The notes under the pieces were generated by a model. It had not been told where the DNA came from. It did not search any database and saw only the letters and a list, made by a program, of their open reading frames with translations. From assembly GCF_900089835.1 (NCBI RefSeq), contig NZ_OANU01000002.1, forward strand, positions 427,639 through 491,638: a stretch of DNA of 64,000 nucleotides, given 5' to 3'. Both the position numbers and the translations under genes were made by a program. Source of the stretch: Vibrio thalassae (GTDB lineage: Bacteria > Pseudomonadota > Gammaproteobacteria > Enterobacterales > Vibrionaceae). This document shows positions 1 through 10,140 of this stretch, piece by piece; the first letter of the stretch is position 1; every line of letters begins with the position of its first letter.

Positions 1-1172
1 TGTTTTTCTTCTCTCAGAACGGATTCACTGGCGATAATGTAGTTATCATGCAGTACGTTAGCCGCTTTGTCGATAGTTCCCGGTTCCAATACTAACGTAA
101 TTGAGTGCTTATCCTCACAAAAGTGTAGAACAGATATGTCTGATAAGTTGAGAAGTTGTTGATATTGTGACGCTTGTTCCTTTGTATTAGCACCTACAAG
201 CGTTAGTAAGGCGACGTCTTGAGTTGCCTCTACTTTATCGTCAATGACCATTCTTAATTTATCACAACAGTCTGCCCCCACTAGCAACCGCTTGTAGGTA
301 GAATCTGTCACCCAATGTCCGTCAGCAACCCCTAACATCTTACGTTGTTTGTCAATGTTGTCGGCATGCTCAGCCAATACGGTTAACGCTACCATTTGCT
401 TACGTATTGCTAAACCACTGATACCTTGCTTGGATTCGATACCGGCAACTAAAGTTCCCTCACCGTCCTCAAAACTCGATAAAACTCGAAGTGGTACTTG
501 ATGTTTCCAAGCATAAGCAACACAAGGTAGATGTAGGACCTTTGCTCCCTTGTGAGCCATTTCATGCATCGTTGGGAAATCGATCGTATCCAATTTTTGT
601 GCTTTGGATACGATTCTAGGATCACAACTATAGACACCATCGACATCAGTAAATATCTGACATTCTTGGGCATTTAGCGCACCAGCGAGAGCGACAGCCG
701 TGGTATCGGAACCACCACGACCCAGCGTAGTAATATCGCCAATGTCATTTATGCCTTGGAAGCCCGCGACGATGACAATTTTGTCCTGAGCCAAATAGTC
801 ATCGATCACACTGGTATCAATGTGACTAATCGTTGCATTATTATGATTGTTGTTGGTGGTAATTCTTGCCTGTCCGCCAGTGAGAGAAACCGCAGCATGC
901 CCCAGCTTGCTTAACGTCATCGACAGCAATGCCATAGAGATCTGCTCTCCGGTAGATAACAGAACATCCAGTTCACGAACATTGGGTACTTTGTCGATCT
1001 GTTTGGCTAGCTCAACCAATCGATTGGTTTCACCAGACATAGCAGATACGACAACGACAACTTGTTTGCCAGACGTTTTCGCTCGAATTACATGTTCTGC
1101 CGCGTTATGAATACGCTCGACAGAGCCAACAGAAGTTCCACCGAACTTTTGCACGATTAGTGGTCTTTTCAC
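1..1172 (-). CDS. lysC: Aspartate kinase, monofunctional, C-terminus cut by window edge
   Basis: Phosphorylates L-aspartate, the first step to lysine, threonine, methionine and diaminopimelate. About 390 codons are open from a GTG at 1172 to the window edge. The N-terminus reads KRPLIVQKFGGTSVGS, the kinase KFGGTSV motif. LLSTGEQIS and GRGGSDTTA follow (substrate and nucleotide sites), and the C-terminal third should be the two ACT regulatory domains. No homoserine dehydrogenase domain fits in the length. Only a few residues should be missing, since related monofunctional enzymes have about 395-410. A GGAAGGTGAAG stretch precedes the GTG. It lies downstream of alaS, as in other vibrios, where csrA normally comes next (outside the window). 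Confidence 0.93.
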   Translation of the reverse strand, partial: MKRPLIVQKFGGTSVGSVERIHNAAEHVIRAKTSGKQVVVVVSAMSGETNRLVELAKQIDKVPNVRELDVLLSTGEQISMALLSMTLSKLGHAAVSLTGGQARITTNNNHNNATISHIDTSVIDDYLAQDKIVIVAGFQGINDIGDITTLGRGGSDTTAVALAGALNAQECQIFTDVDGVYSCDPRIVSKAQKLDTIDFPTMHEMAHKGAKVLHLPCVAYAWKHQVPLRVLSSFEDGEGTLVAGIESKQGISGLAIRKQMVALTVLAEHADNIDKQRKMLGVADGHWVTDSTYKRLLVGADCCDKLRMVIDDKVEATQDVALLTLVGANTKEQASQYQQLLNLSDISVLHFCEDKHSITLVLEPGTIDKAANVLHDNYIIASESVLREEK

Positions 1173-1221
1173 CAGTCTTCACCTTCCCAAGACAACGTTA
1201 TATTGTCGTTTGTTGAAATTA

Positions 1222-1236
1222 CGACCAAATTGGTCG
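1222..1236. promoter_or_regulatory. Perfect palindrome upstream of lysC
   Basis: CGACCAAATTGGTCG is a 7-bp inverted repeat around one base, about 50 bp upstream of the lysC start, in the 218-bp alaS-lysC gap. It is short and has no T run, so it looks more like a protein-binding site or small leader hairpin than a terminator. No regulator is recognised. The lysine riboswitch core was looked for in this gap and not seen. Confidence 0.35.
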
Positions 1237-1338
1237 CTCCCTTATCGTAAGTCACGTCCACACACGCACTTGTTCAATCATTTCTATAGTAGCGTCTTAT
1301 GCAATTGATCTTTGAAATAGTTCTAGACCAAAAGCAAC

Positions 1339-1370
1339 AATGCCCAATCAACGTGCATTGATTGGGCATT
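1339..1370 (-). terminator. Stem-loop terminator after alaS
   Basis: A perfect 12-bp inverted repeat (AATGCCCAATCA pairing with TGATTGGGCATT) has an 8-base loop and lies 20 bp past the alaS stop. The minus-strand tail after the stem is T-rich but interrupted (TTGTTGCTTTT). It is likely an intrinsic terminator separating alaS from lysC. Confidence 0.7.
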
Positions 1371-1390
1371 TTATGATGTCGATTCGCGTG

Positions 1391-3976
1391 TTATAGACGC
1401 TCTTCTAACCAACTACGAATTGATTTTAGCGCTTCTGGAAGCGCTTCAACATCAGAGCCCCCAGCTTGCGCCATATCAGGACGACCACCGCCCTTACCGC
1501 CAACTTGCTCTGCAACCATCTTAACGAGGTCGCCAGCTTTAACTTTGCCCGTAAGGTCTTTTGTCACACCCGCAATAAAACCAACCTTGCCGTCGGCCAC
1601 GTTGGCAATAAACGCAATGCCGCTGCCCATTTGGTTTTTCGCATTGTCCATCATAGTACGAAGGTTCTTGCTATCTGCCCCTTCTAGAGCTGTAACCAGA
1701 ACTTTCGTGCCCGCAATTTCTTCTACTTTGCCCATGATGTTGGCACTTTCAACCGCTGCAAGTTTGTCTTTCAGTTGCTGAATCTCTTTTTCTAATGATT
1801 TAGCTTTGCTCGCCGCGTCACTTAGCTTATCTTCATACTGAGAAGCTTGAGTTTCGATAGCGTCGAGTGCTGCCTCACCGGTCACGGCTTCAATACGACG
1901 AATACCCGCAGCGATACCGCTTTCTGAAATAATCTTGAATAGACCAATATCACCGGTATTACTTGCGTGGATACCACCACAAAGCTCGGTTGAGAACTCA
2001 CCCATAGACAAGACACGCACTTCATCATCGTACTTCTCGCCAAACAGAGCCATCGCACCTTTAGCTTTCGCTGATTCGATATCCATTACGTTAGTTTCAA
2101 TAACGTGGTTAGTACGAATCTGTGCATTCACCAGACGTTCAACTTCTTTGATTTCCGCTTTCGTCATCGCTTCTAAATGAGAGAAGTCAAAACGTAAGCT
2201 ATCAGGCTTAACCAAAGAGCCTTTTTGTGTAACATGCTCGCCTAAAACTTTACGCAGTGCTGCATGCAGTAAGTGAGTCGCTGAATGATTCAATGAGATA
2301 GCAGTACGACGTTGCGCATCAACGATCGCCTCCACTTCGTCACCTTTCGCTAGAACACCTTCAACAAGCTCACCGTGGTGCGCAATCGCGTTACCCAGTT
2401 TTTGTGTATCTTCAACTTTAAAGATACCTGCCGCCGTTTTCAGCACACCCGCGTCACCACACTGACCGCCTGACTCTGCATAGAAAGGCGTTTGCTCAAG
2501 AACGACTATCGCTTTATCGCCTGCTGATAGTGCTTCAACTTCTGCACCTTCAACAAACATTGCCGCGACCGAACTTGAACCTTCTGTGCTTATGTAGCCG
2601 CAGAATTCAGTGTCGGTATCGACTTTAATCGCAGCATTGTAGTCCGTACCAAATTGACCGGCTTCACGAGCACGCTGACGCTGTGCTTCCATCGCTTTTT
2701 CAAAACCTTCTTCATCGATCGCAAACTCACGTTCACGAGCAACATCGTTAGTAAGATCAGCTGGGAAGCCATAGGTGTCATAAAGTTTGAATACTGTTTC
2801 ACCATCAAGAACCTTTTCATCGCCAAGGTTATCAAGGGCTTCTGTCAAGATTGTCATACCACGTTCAAGAGTACGACCAAAGTTCTCTTCTTCGATACGC
2901 AGAACTTTTTCTACTACCGCTTGTTGCTTCTTAAGTTCTTCACCTGCAGTGCCCATCACTGATGCGAGTGTGCCCACCAGTTTGTAGAAGAAAGCACCTT
3001 GAGCACCAAGCTTGTTACCATGACGAACTGCACGGCGGATAATACGACGAAGTACATAACCGCGACCTTCGTTCGACGGCATAACACCATCAACAATAAG
3101 GAATGAGCACGAGCGAATATGGTCAGCAATAACGCGCAGTGACTGGTTAGAAAGATCTTCGTAGCCAATAACGTCAGCGGCTGCTTTGATCAGCCTTTGG
3201 AAAACATCGATTTCGTAGTTTGAGTGAACGCCCTGCATAATCGCAGAGATACGTTCAATACCCATACCGGTATCAACCGATGGCTTTGGTAGCGGCTCCA
3301 TAGTGCCGTCGGCATGACGGTTGAACTGCATAAATACGTTGTTCCAGATCTCGATGAAACGGTCGCCATCTTCTTCAGGAGAACCTGGACGGCCGCCCCA
3401 AATGTGCTCACCGTGATCATAGAATATTTCTGTACATGGACCGCAAGGACCCGTATCACCCATTTGCCAGAAGTTGTCTGACTCGTATGGCTTACCGCCT
3501 TTCTTGTCGCCGATGCGAACAATACGATCAGCCGGGATACCGATTTGCTTGTTCCAGATTTCAAACGCTTCGTCGTCGGTTTCATATACCGTCACGAGTA
3601 GGCGATCTTTTGGCAGTTTCAACGTTTCTGTTAAAAACTCCCAAGCAAAGCTGATAGCATCTTCTTTGAAGTAGTCACCGAAGCTGAAGTTACCCAGCAT
3701 CTCAAAGAAAGTATGGTGACGAGCAGTGAAGCCAACGTTCTCTAAATCGTTGTGCTTACCACCAGCGCGAACACAACGCTGGGCCGTAGTGGCACGAGTG
3801 TAGTTACGCTTCTCTAAGCCAAGGAAACAGTCTTTAAACTGGTTCATACCGGCGTTAGTGAAAAGCAGAGTTGGGTCATCGTGTGGAACCAACGATGAAC
3901 TGTCTACGATTTGATGCCCTTTGCTCTCAAAGAACTTAAGGAACGCGTTGCGAACCTCATCTGTGCTCATGTACAT
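1391..3976 (-). CDS. alaS: Alanyl-tRNA synthetase
   Basis: Charges tRNA-Ala in the cytoplasm and edits mischarged Ser/Gly. It has 861 residues; E. coli AlaRS has 876. The class II catalytic core is N-terminal ([37 protein letters not shown]). The editing domain carries the zinc ligands of HSATHLLH (about residue 560) and CGGIH (about 660). A coiled-coil and Gly-rich C-Ala domain ([15 protein letters not shown]) closes the protein. The ATG at 3976 follows a GGAAGAGC-like ribosome site. It sits between recX and lysC, all on the minus strand, with its own stem-loop terminator. Confidence 0.98.
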   Translation of the reverse strand: MYMSTDEVRNAFLKFFESKGHQIVDSSSLVPHDDPTLLFTNAGMNQFKDCFLGLEKRNYTRATTAQRCVRAGGKHNDLENVGFTARHHTFFEMLGNFSFGDYFKEDAISFAWEFLTETLKLPKDRLLVTVYETDDEAFEIWNKQIGIPADRIVRIGDKKGGKPYESDNFWQMGDTGPCGPCTEIFYDHGEHIWGGRPGSPEEDGDRFIEIWNNVFMQFNRHADGTMEPLPKPSVDTGMGIERISAIMQGVHSNYEIDVFQRLIKAAADVIGYEDLSNQSLRVIADHIRSCSFLIVDGVMPSNEGRGYVLRRIIRRAVRHGNKLGAQGAFFYKLVGTLASVMGTAGEELKKQQAVVEKVLRIEEENFGRTLERGMTILTEALDNLGDEKVLDGETVFKLYDTYGFPADLTNDVAREREFAIDEEGFEKAMEAQRQRAREAGQFGTDYNAAIKVDTDTEFCGYISTEGSSSVAAMFVEGAEVEALSAGDKAIVVLEQTPFYAESGGQCGDAGVLKTAAGIFKVEDTQKLGNAIAHHGELVEGVLAKGDEVEAIVDAQRRTAISLNHSATHLLHAALRKVLGEHVTQKGSLVKPDSLRFDFSHLEAMTKAEIKEVERLVNAQIRTNHVIETNVMDIESAKAKGAMALFGEKYDDEVRVLSMGEFSTELCGGIHASNTGDIGLFKIISESGIAAGIRRIEAVTGEAALDAIETQASQYEDKLSDAASKAKSLEKEIQQLKDKLAAVESANIMGKVEEIAGTKVLVTALEGADSKNLRTMMDNAKNQMGSGIAFIANVADGKVGFIAGVTKDLTGKVKAGDLVKMVAEQVGGKGGGRPDMAQAGGSDVEALPEALKSIRSWLEERL

Positions 3977-4123
3977 GCAGCTCTTCCTGAAATAATTCGA
4001 GTTAGATTTTGGGGACGTATTGTAACCCCATGAGTAAGGATTCGCCTAGTCTTCTGGTAAAAAAGGACGGAAACTGAAAAAAATGAGAGATTAATCTCGT
4101 TGGGACAAGTAGTTGCAGGTCAA

Positions 4124-4588
4124 CTAAGGGGTTTCAGCGGCATTTAATGCATAGCTTATCTGCTCAAATGTGTACCCTCGATATTGTAAAAAGCGCACTT
4201 GTTTCGCGTATTCTTTCGGATCTTGCGATTTCCCATGGCGAAACTTTTTCGCCGCCGTTGATTTAGCTAACTCAAACCAGTCCACTTCTTCCTCTAGCAT
4301 TGCTTCATCAACGATAGAATCTGAAACACGCTTTTGGTTCAACTCTTGACGAATTCGACGCTCCCCATGTCCCTTATAAACATGCTGACGGATTTGACTC
4401 TTGGCAAAGCGTAAATCGTCGAGGTAACGGCAGTCACGACAAAAATCTAGCGCGGCTTCCACCTCAGATTCTTCATAGCCTTTTAAAGCAAGCTTCTGAT
4501 AAAGCTCATATTCACCGTGATCTCGACGACTTAATAATTGGATTGCCGCTTCTTTTGCTGACAATGATGGCGGTTTGCGTTGAAACAT
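4124..4588 (-). CDS. recX: RecA regulatory protein RecX
   Basis: Binds RecA filaments and limits their extension, tuning recombination and the SOS response. The protein begins [19 protein letters not shown] and has the tandem three-helix RecX repeats ([39 protein letters not shown]). The ATG at 4588 gives 154 residues, normal for the family. An in-frame ATG at 4630 falls inside the recA-recX terminator hairpin and is not credible. It lies directly downstream of recA, so expression probably depends on readthrough and shares SOS control. Confidence 0.93.
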   Translation of the reverse strand: MFQRKPPSLSAKEAAIQLLSRRDHGEYELYQKLALKGYEESEVEAALDFCRDCRYLDDLRFAKSQIRQHVYKGHGERRIRQELNQKRVSDSIVDEAMLEEEVDWFELAKSTAAKKFRHGKSQDPKEYAKQVRFLQYRGYTFEQISYALNAAETP

Positions 4589-4619
4589 AATCTCTCGATA
4601 AACCAGTGCAGATACAACA

Positions 4620-4640
4620 AAGCCCTGCATAGCAGGGCTT
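4620..4640 (-). terminator. recA-recX intergenic hairpin
   Basis: A 9-bp stem (AAGCCCTGC with GCAGGGCTT, loop TAT on the minus strand) is followed by TTGTTGT on the minus strand. It lies 20 bp after the recA stop and before recX. It probably acts as a partial terminator, keeping recX far below recA, as described for E. coli. Confidence 0.75.
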
Positions 4641-4660
4641 ATCTCAATTAGACGCTAAGC

Positions 4661-5698
4661 TTACAATTCTTCAGCTGGCGCTTCACCTTGTTCTGGCGCT
4701 TCTTCCAGTGCTGGCGTTAGTAGCATTTCACGAAGTTTCGCATCAATAGCTTGTGCCGCTTCTGGGTTATCACGTAGGAACTTACATGCGTTCGCTTTGC
4801 CTTGACCGATTTTATCGCCATTGTAGCTATACCAAGCACCCGCTTTTTCAACTAGCTTATGCTTAACACCTAGGTCGATTAGCTCACCATAACGGTTAAA
4901 GCCTTGGCCGTATAGAATTTGAGTTTCAGCTTGTTTAAATGGTGCTGCAATCTTGTTCTTAACCACCTTGATGCGAGTTTCGTTACCGACAACTTCATCG
5001 CCTTCTTTGATAGAGCCAGTGCGACGAATATCAAGACGAACAGACGCATAGAACTTAAGTGCGTTACCACCAGTTGTAGTTTCTGGGTTACCAAACATCA
5101 CACCAATCTTCATACGGATTTGGTTGATGAAGATACACATGCAGTTAGATTGCTTAAGGTTACCGGTTAACTTACGCATCGCTTGAGAAAGCATACGAGC
5201 TTGAAGACCCATGTGGCTATCGCCCATTTCACCTTCAATCTCTGCCTTTGGTGTTAGCGCTGCAACAGAGTCGACAACCATGACATCAATAGCACCAGAG
5301 CGTGCTAGTGCGTCACAAATTTCCAACGCTTGCTCACCCGTGTCCGGCTGAGATACCAGCAGCGAATCAATATCTACGCCAAGCTTCTTCGCGTAGATTG
5401 GGTCTAGAGCATGTTCTGCATCGATAAACGCACATGTCTTACCTTGTTTCTGTGCCGCAGCGATACACTCAAGTGTTAGCGTTGTTTTACCTGATGATTC
5501 AGGACCGTAGATTTCTACGATACGACCCATAGGAAGACCACCAGCGCCTAGAGCGATGTCTAGAGAAAGTGAACCTGTTGAAATGGTTTCAACGTCCATG
5601 GTGCGGTTATCACCAAGGCGCATAATCGAGCCTTTACCAAATTGCTTTTCAATCTGACCTAATGCAGCGGCTAACGCCTTTTGTTTATTCTCGTCCAT
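4661..5698 (-). CDS. recA: Recombinase RecA
   Basis: Forms ATP-dependent filaments on single-stranded DNA for strand exchange and triggers LexA self-cleavage. It has 345 residues from ATG 5698 ([20 protein letters not shown]). Walker A is GPESSGKTT and Walker B is [10 protein letters not shown]. The L1/L2 DNA-binding loops are present ([15 protein letters not shown] and [15 protein letters not shown]). The tail is acidic ([14 protein letters not shown]). GTG at 5710 is in frame, but the GGAGAAAGTA just before 5698 makes 5698 the start. It is driven by the SOS promoter at 5806-5833. Confidence 0.98.
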   Translation of the reverse strand: MDENKQKALAAALGQIEKQFGKGSIMRLGDNRTMDVETISTGSLSLDIALGAGGLPMGRIVEIYGPESSGKTTLTLECIAAAQKQGKTCAFIDAEHALDPIYAKKLGVDIDSLLVSQPDTGEQALEICDALARSGAIDVMVVDSVAALTPKAEIEGEMGDSHMGLQARMLSQAMRKLTGNLKQSNCMCIFINQIRMKIGVMFGNPETTTGGNALKFYASVRLDIRRTGSIKEGDEVVGNETRIKVVKNKIAAPFKQAETQILYGQGFNRYGELIDLGVKHKLVEKAGAWYSYNGDKIGQGKANACKFLRDNPEAAQAIDAKLREMLLTPALEEAPEQGEAPAEEL

Positions 5699-5805
5699 TA
5701 CTTTCTCCACAACTATCCTTTACGGATATAGGCTCTACGCAAGTTACTTGCTTTGGCAGTTTTCTAATTAGTGAGCGATGCATAAAAGCATCGCGATATG
5801 GTTTT

Positions 5806-5833
5806 ATTATACTGTTGATTCATACAGTGTCTA
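5806..5833 (-). promoter_or_regulatory. recA SOS promoter with LexA box in the spacer
   Basis: On the minus strand a -35 TAGACA (5828-5833) and a -10 TATAAT (5806-5811) are separated by exactly 16 bp. Those 16 bp are CTGTATGAATCAACAG (5812-5827), a perfect CTGT-N8-ACAG LexA operator. LexA would therefore fully occlude the promoter. A second inverted pair (CATACAG at 5821-5827, CTGTATG at 5837-5843) overlaps it. The leader then holds a 7-bp hairpin at 5775-5794 (GCGATGC/GCATCGC). Confidence 0.92.
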
Positions 5834-5895
5834 TACCTGTATGAAAATTTTTCCGACACAAACAGCAAATCGTTGATGCCGCGAGTGTTATTTTG

Positions 5896-6396
5896 TTAAC
5901 AGTAAGGCTCGTCTTCCAATACGTGACGATACAATATCAATAGCGCATGCATTACAGCTTGCTGACGTACTGCGGCTCGGTCACCTTCAAACAAACAGGT
6001 TTCGACCTTGAGCCAACCTTGTTGTGAAGCCCACGCAAAGCAAACGGTTCCTACCGGTTTGTCTTCACTCCCCCCTCCAGGACCAGCAATTCCACTAATG
6101 GCAACGCTAAGCGTCCCTTTAGAATGTTGCAGCGCACCCTGTGCCATTTCAACAACAACGGCTTCACTCACCGCTCCATTCTGTCCAAGGGTTTCAGTTG
6201 CGACGCCAAGCATATCGATTTTTGCGTCATTACTGTAAGTAACAAATGCTCGATCAAACCACGCAGAGCTACCAGCAATATCAGTGATTGCCGTCGCCAC
6301 ACCGCCACCAGTACAAGACTCCGCGGTCACCAGGATATGATCTTTCTGTTCGAGTAACGCGCCTAGGTTGAAACTTAACTCTTCAATAGTGTTCAT
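5896..6396 (-). CDS. pncC: Nicotinamide-nucleotide amidohydrolase PncC (CinA C-terminal family)
   Basis: Deamidates nicotinamide mononucleotide to nicotinic acid mononucleotide in the pyridine nucleotide cycle. It has 166 residues and is the stand-alone CinA C-terminal domain. The catalytic serine motif TAESCTGGGVA is at about residues 24-34, with SGIAGPGGGSEDKPVGTV and the DRAAVRQQA helix after it. There is no N-terminal COG1058 domain, as in the short E. coli YgaD. It sits upstream of recA as in E. coli and is divergent from mutS. TAGGAG precedes the ATG. Confidence 0.92.
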   Translation of the reverse strand: MNTIEELSFNLGALLEQKDHILVTAESCTGGGVATAITDIAGSSAWFDRAFVTYSNDAKIDMLGVATETLGQNGAVSEAVVVEMAQGALQHSKGTLSVAISGIAGPGGGSEDKPVGTVCFAWASQQGWLKVETCLFEGDRAAVRQQAVMHALLILYRHVLEDEPYC

Positions 6397-6531
6397 CTAG
6401 CAAACTCCTAAGCAACTCAATGTTTGACAACGACCCCAAGCCATAGAGCCACTTTTTTATATTCCCTTTTCGCTCACGTCGGTTTCACGTATCCTAAGCA
6501 GCAATTGAAACAAGCAGCTAAAGATGTGACA

Positions 6532-9093
6532 GTGAAAGCGGAACAAAAACATACGCCAATGATGCAGCAATATCTGAAACTCAAAGCCGAGAATCCAGAT
6601 ATCCTGCTTTTCTACCGAATGGGTGATTTTTACGAGCTCTTTTATGACGATGCGAAACGTGCGTCTCAACTGCTCGATATTTCTCTAACCAAACGGGGCG
6701 CATCCGCGGGCGAGCCCATTCCAATGGCTGGTGTCCCTTTCCATGCCGTAGAAGGCTACTTAGCAAAACTGGTTCAACTGGGCGAATCGGTTGCCATCTG
6801 CGAGCAAGTTGGCGACCCGGCGACCAGTAAAGGTCCGGTAGAGCGTCGCGTGGTTCGAATTGTCACGCCAGGAACCGTTTCAGATGAAGCCCTACTATCG
6901 GAACGATTGGATAACCTCATTGCCGCAATCTACCACCAAAACGGTAAATTTGGCTATGCCACGCTAGATATTACCTCGGGTCGCTTTCAACTTTGTGAAC
7001 CTAGTACCGAAGAAGCAATGTTGGCCGAACTGCAACGTACAGCTCCTAAAGAATTGTTATTCCCAGAGGATTTTGAACCCGTTGAACTGATGGCGAGTCG
7101 CCATGGGAATCGTCGTCGCCCAATCTGGGAATTTGAGATTGACACGGCAAGGCAGCAACTGAATCAACAATTTGGTACCAAAGACCTCATTGGATTTGGG
7201 GTTGAGAAATGCGAACTCGGACTTTGCGCAGCGGGCTGTTTGATTCAGTATGTAAAAGATACTCAGCGCACTGCACTCCCACACATCCGCTCATTGACAC
7301 TGGTCAGCCAAGATCAATCTGTGGTACTCGATGCCGCCACACGTCGCAACCTTGAATTAACTCAGAATTTGTCAGGTGGTTACGATAATACCTTGGCGGA
7401 AGTCTTGGATCACACAGCAACGGCAATGGGTAGCCGTATGCTCAAACGCTGGATCCATCAACCGATGCGCTGTTTTAAGACCCTGAACTACCGTTTAGAT
7501 GCGATTTCAGAACTCAAACAAGAGGCGCTATACACTGAGCTTTCTCCAACGTTAAAGCAAATTGGTGATATCGAACGTATCTTGGCACGCTTAGCACTTC
7601 GCTCTGCAAGACCACGAGATATGGCTCGATTACGCAGTGCGCTAAACCTTTTGCCTGAACTAGCACTGAGTCTTGAAACCGTTGCTCATCCGTACTTGCA
7701 GCAATTGGCTCAGTACTCTGCCCCCATGGACAGCATGGCAGAACTTCTAGAGCGTGCTATCAAAGAAAATCCACCAGTGGTCATTCGCGATGGTGGCGTT
7801 ATTGCTGATGGCTACAATGCTGAATTGGACGAGTGGCGTGATTTAGCTAATGGTGCGACGGCTTATCTTGAGAAGCTGGAGCATGATGAGCGAGATCGTC
7901 ATGGCATCGATACATTGAAGGTTGGTTACAACAATGTCCACGGCTTCTATATTCAAGTCAGCCGCGGTCAAAGTCACCTAGTGCCTCCACACTATATTCG
8001 CCGTCAGACGTTAAAGAATGCCGAGCGCTACATTATCCCTGAGTTAAAAGAGCATGAAGACAAAGTGCTTAACTCAAAATCGAAAGCACTCGCATTAGAG
8101 AAGAAATTATGGGAACAACTGTTTGATCTGTTACTTCCTCAGTTGGAGCAACTACAAAACCTCGCTTCCGCCCTGTCGCAACTGGATGTTTTGCAAAACC
8201 TTGCAGAGCGCGCGGAAAGCCTTGATTATTGCCGTCCTGTTCTCAGTGATAATACTGGTATTCGAATTCAGGGGGGCCGTCACCCAGTCGTAGAACAGGT
8301 GATGGATGAGCCATTCATTGCGAACCCTATCTCACTTAACCCTGAGCGAAAAATGTTGATCATTACCGGGCCTAATATGGGAGGTAAGTCGACCTATATG
8401 CGTCAAACTGCTCTGATTGCGCTGATGGCTCATATTGGCTCTTATGTACCGGCTGAATCTGCTGAGATCGGTTCACTGGATCGCATCTTCACACGTATAG
8501 GGGCGTCAGATGATCTGGCCTCTGGTCGCTCTACGTTTATGGTCGAGATGACGGAAACCGCAAATATCTTACACAATGCGACAGAAAACAGTTTGGTGCT
8601 AATGGATGAAATTGGTCGCGGAACCAGTACCTACGATGGTTTATCGCTAGCATGGGCAAGTGCTGAATGGCTGGCAACCAAAGTGGGTGCCATGACTCTA
8701 TTTGCTACCCACTATTTTGAGCTAACGGAAATGCCAAATCAGCTACCGCACCTTGCCAACGTTCACCTCGATGCAGTGGAACACGGCGACTCTATCGCCT
8801 TTATGCATGCGGTTCAAGAAGGGGCTGCAAGCAAATCTTACGGTCTTGCTGTCGCAGGATTGGCAGGAGTTCCCAAAGCGGTCATCAAGAATGCCAGACA
8901 GAAACTGACTCAGTTAGAGCAAATAGGCAACAAGCCAACGAGCAAAGACGCCCCACAAGTCGATATTGCCAATCAATTGAGTTTGATTCCAGAGCCAAGC
9001 GAAGTAGAGGAGGCACTGGCAAAACTCGATCCGGATGAGCTGACACCACGACAAGCGTTAGAAGAGCTGTATCGTCTAAAACGTTTGTTATAA
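6532..9093 (+). CDS. mutS: DNA mismatch repair protein MutS
   Basis: Recognises mismatches and small loops and recruits MutL. The mismatch-binding domain starts [17 protein letters not shown] and contains the Phe-X-Glu wedge in [15 protein letters not shown]. Connector, lever and clamp domains follow. The ATPase has Walker [14 protein letters not shown] and Walker [19 protein letters not shown], with FATHYFEL after it. The frame is open back to a TTG at 6424. GTG 6532 gives 853 residues ([10 protein letters not shown]), equal to E. coli MutS length, and is preferred. It is divergent from pncC. Confidence 0.95.
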   Translation: MKAEQKHTPMMQQYLKLKAENPDILLFYRMGDFYELFYDDAKRASQLLDISLTKRGASAGEPIPMAGVPFHAVEGYLAKLVQLGESVAICEQVGDPATSKGPVERRVVRIVTPGTVSDEALLSERLDNLIAAIYHQNGKFGYATLDITSGRFQLCEPSTEEAMLAELQRTAPKELLFPEDFEPVELMASRHGNRRRPIWEFEIDTARQQLNQQFGTKDLIGFGVEKCELGLCAAGCLIQYVKDTQRTALPHIRSLTLVSQDQSVVLDAATRRNLELTQNLSGGYDNTLAEVLDHTATAMGSRMLKRWIHQPMRCFKTLNYRLDAISELKQEALYTELSPTLKQIGDIERILARLALRSARPRDMARLRSALNLLPELALSLETVAHPYLQQLAQYSAPMDSMAELLERAIKENPPVVIRDGGVIADGYNAELDEWRDLANGATAYLEKLEHDERDRHGIDTLKVGYNNVHGFYIQVSRGQSHLVPPHYIRRQTLKNAERYIIPELKEHEDKVLNSKSKALALEKKLWEQLFDLLLPQLEQLQNLASALSQLDVLQNLAERAESLDYCRPVLSDNTGIRIQGGRHPVVEQVMDEPFIANPISLNPERKMLIITGPNMGGKSTYMRQTALIALMAHIGSYVPAESAEIGSLDRIFTRIGASDDLASGRSTFMVEMTETANILHNATENSLVLMDEIGRGTSTYDGLSLAWASAEWLATKVGAMTLFATHYFELTEMPNQLPHLANVHLDAVEHGDSIAFMHAVQEGAASKSYGLAVAGLAGVPKAVIKNARQKLTQLEQIGNKPTSKDAPQVDIANQLSLIPEPSEVEEALAKLDPDELTPRQALEELYRLKRLL

Positions 9094-9100
9094 GGGTTTA

Positions 9101-9142
9101 GACATTGTCTCCTGCTGATTCGGTTTAAAGGGAGACAATGTC
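9101..9142. terminator. 12-bp inverted repeat after mutS
   Basis: GACATTGTCTCC (9101-9112) and GGAGACAATGTC (9131-9142) are perfect inverted arms with an 18-base loop, starting 8 bp after the mutS stop. Neither strand has a T run after the stem. It may be a Rho-type or processing hairpin shared by mutS and the convergent gene. The terminator role is inferred from position. Confidence 0.5.
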
Positions 9143-9219
9143 ATATCGAGCACAGCAGCTTAGAGAAGCATCACAGCCCTCTAAGTTGTGCACCAACCAT
9201 CTAACCGCTACGTGTTTCA

Positions 9220-10020
9220 CTAAATGGCTAGATGTGTGACACACAACGACTGGCTGAGCGCCACATCAAATTCTTGCACTTGACCATCTAAAGTCACGAC
9301 CAAGCGATACAAATCATCTGAATTTAACTGATCCAGATCGGCATATTTAGGCGCTTCTACTTGAAACAGAGCAGACGCTTGATTTGCTCGAACATCAATG
9401 GGTAAGTGCAATGTCATACCATTAAATCTGACTGCTGCCGACACCAAACCTGCACGGTAAGTATGATAATGAAGATCAACTTTAAATTCACAGCCCCCAC
9501 CATGATGCCAAATTTGTTCCATCACCACATGCTCCAAACGCACATGGGGAATAAACTGTAAATAGGGCGTCTGCCAAACTCCCATACGCGTTTCAGTTAC
9601 CGCTGATGGGACACATAAAGAGCACTGCGGTGCTTCGTCTGACTCAAGCAATAAATCCTCTTCATCGTAATTAAGGAACAAAATTTCAATACGATTAGGA
9701 CCTTGCTGTAAGTGAGCTCTTATTTCACGGCGATATATTACTTCATTGCCATCACAATCCATCACGGCACGGCCATTGATACGAACTTCAGCATAATGCT
9801 CGACACCACCAATCACTAAATCGACCGCAGGATGGCGTAATTCTTCTTCTGTTAACTCAAAGTCATGCATGAGGTGCCACTCTTGGTTGGCAATCATTTC
9901 TTCGGAGAGATGGGAAGGTAAAACCAGACTTAAAGCGCCAGGGAAAGACAGATCATCCTGAGGTATGGAAAGATCGGTAAGCGGGGACAGCTGCCATAGG
10001 TCAGCCAAATTTTTCTTCAT
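9220..10020 (-). CDS. GH2-like sugar-binding/beta-sandwich protein without a catalytic domain
   Basis: 266 residues resembling the N-terminal beta-sandwich domains of family 2 glycoside hydrolases (beta-mannosidase type). The cues are a WHLMHDFEL strand, VDLVIGGVEHYAEVRINGRAV, a YRREIRAHLQQGPNRIEI strand pair, and TRMGVWQTPYLQFIPHVRLEHV, which mimics the GVWRPVYLE turn. A second Ig-like region follows (KVDLHYHTYRAGLVSAAV). The protein ends where the catalytic TIM barrel would begin, so no hydrolase activity is claimed. There is no signal peptide, so it is probably cytoplasmic. It is monocistronic between mutS and rraB. The exact role is unknown. Confidence 0.6.
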   Translation of the reverse strand: MKKNLADLWQLSPLTDLSIPQDDLSFPGALSLVLPSHLSEEMIANQEWHLMHDFELTEEELRHPAVDLVIGGVEHYAEVRINGRAVMDCDGNEVIYRREIRAHLQQGPNRIEILFLNYDEEDLLLESDEAPQCSLCVPSAVTETRMGVWQTPYLQFIPHVRLEHVVMEQIWHHGGGCEFKVDLHYHTYRAGLVSAAVRFNGMTLHLPIDVRANQASALFQVEAPKYADLDQLNSDDLYRLVVTLDGQVQEFDVALSQSLCVTHLAI

Positions 10021-10098
10021 GGTGTGAATTGACCTAGATCATATTTAGCGCAGTATAATCAAATCCGTTATCGAAAGATAGGTTGAACCCGCTAGATA

Positions 10099-10129
10099 GC
10101 GTAAAGGCCAGCAGAGCCGGCCTTTACGC
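10099..10129 (-). terminator. Stem-loop after rraB
   Basis: GCGTAAAGGCC pairs perfectly with GGCCTTTACGC (11 bp) across a 9-base loop, 12 bp past the rraB stop. There is no T run on the minus strand. A terminator is likely from stem strength and position. Confidence 0.6.
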
Positions 10130-10140
10130 ATCAATACGAC

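Noticed and set aside
847..1110. Open frame on the plus strand inside lysC
   Set aside because: Antisense shadow of the conserved kinase domain with no ribosome site or recognised protein.
1173..1390. Lysine riboswitch in front of lysC
   Set aside because: The conserved core sequences and helices were not found by eye on the minus strand; only a short palindrome and the alaS terminator are there.
2590..3585. Several 70-130 codon frames inside alaS
   Set aside because: All overlap the intact conserved alaS coding frame and show no family resemblance.
4589..4630. Longer recX start at ATG 4630
   Set aside because: The ATG lies in the stem of the recA-recX hairpin. Start 4588 gives family length.
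6424..6531. Upstream extension of mutS from TTG 6424 (36 extra codons)
   Set aside because: No ribosome site, overlaps the pncC promoter gap, and GTG 6532 gives the normal MutS length and the usual [10 protein letters not shown] start.
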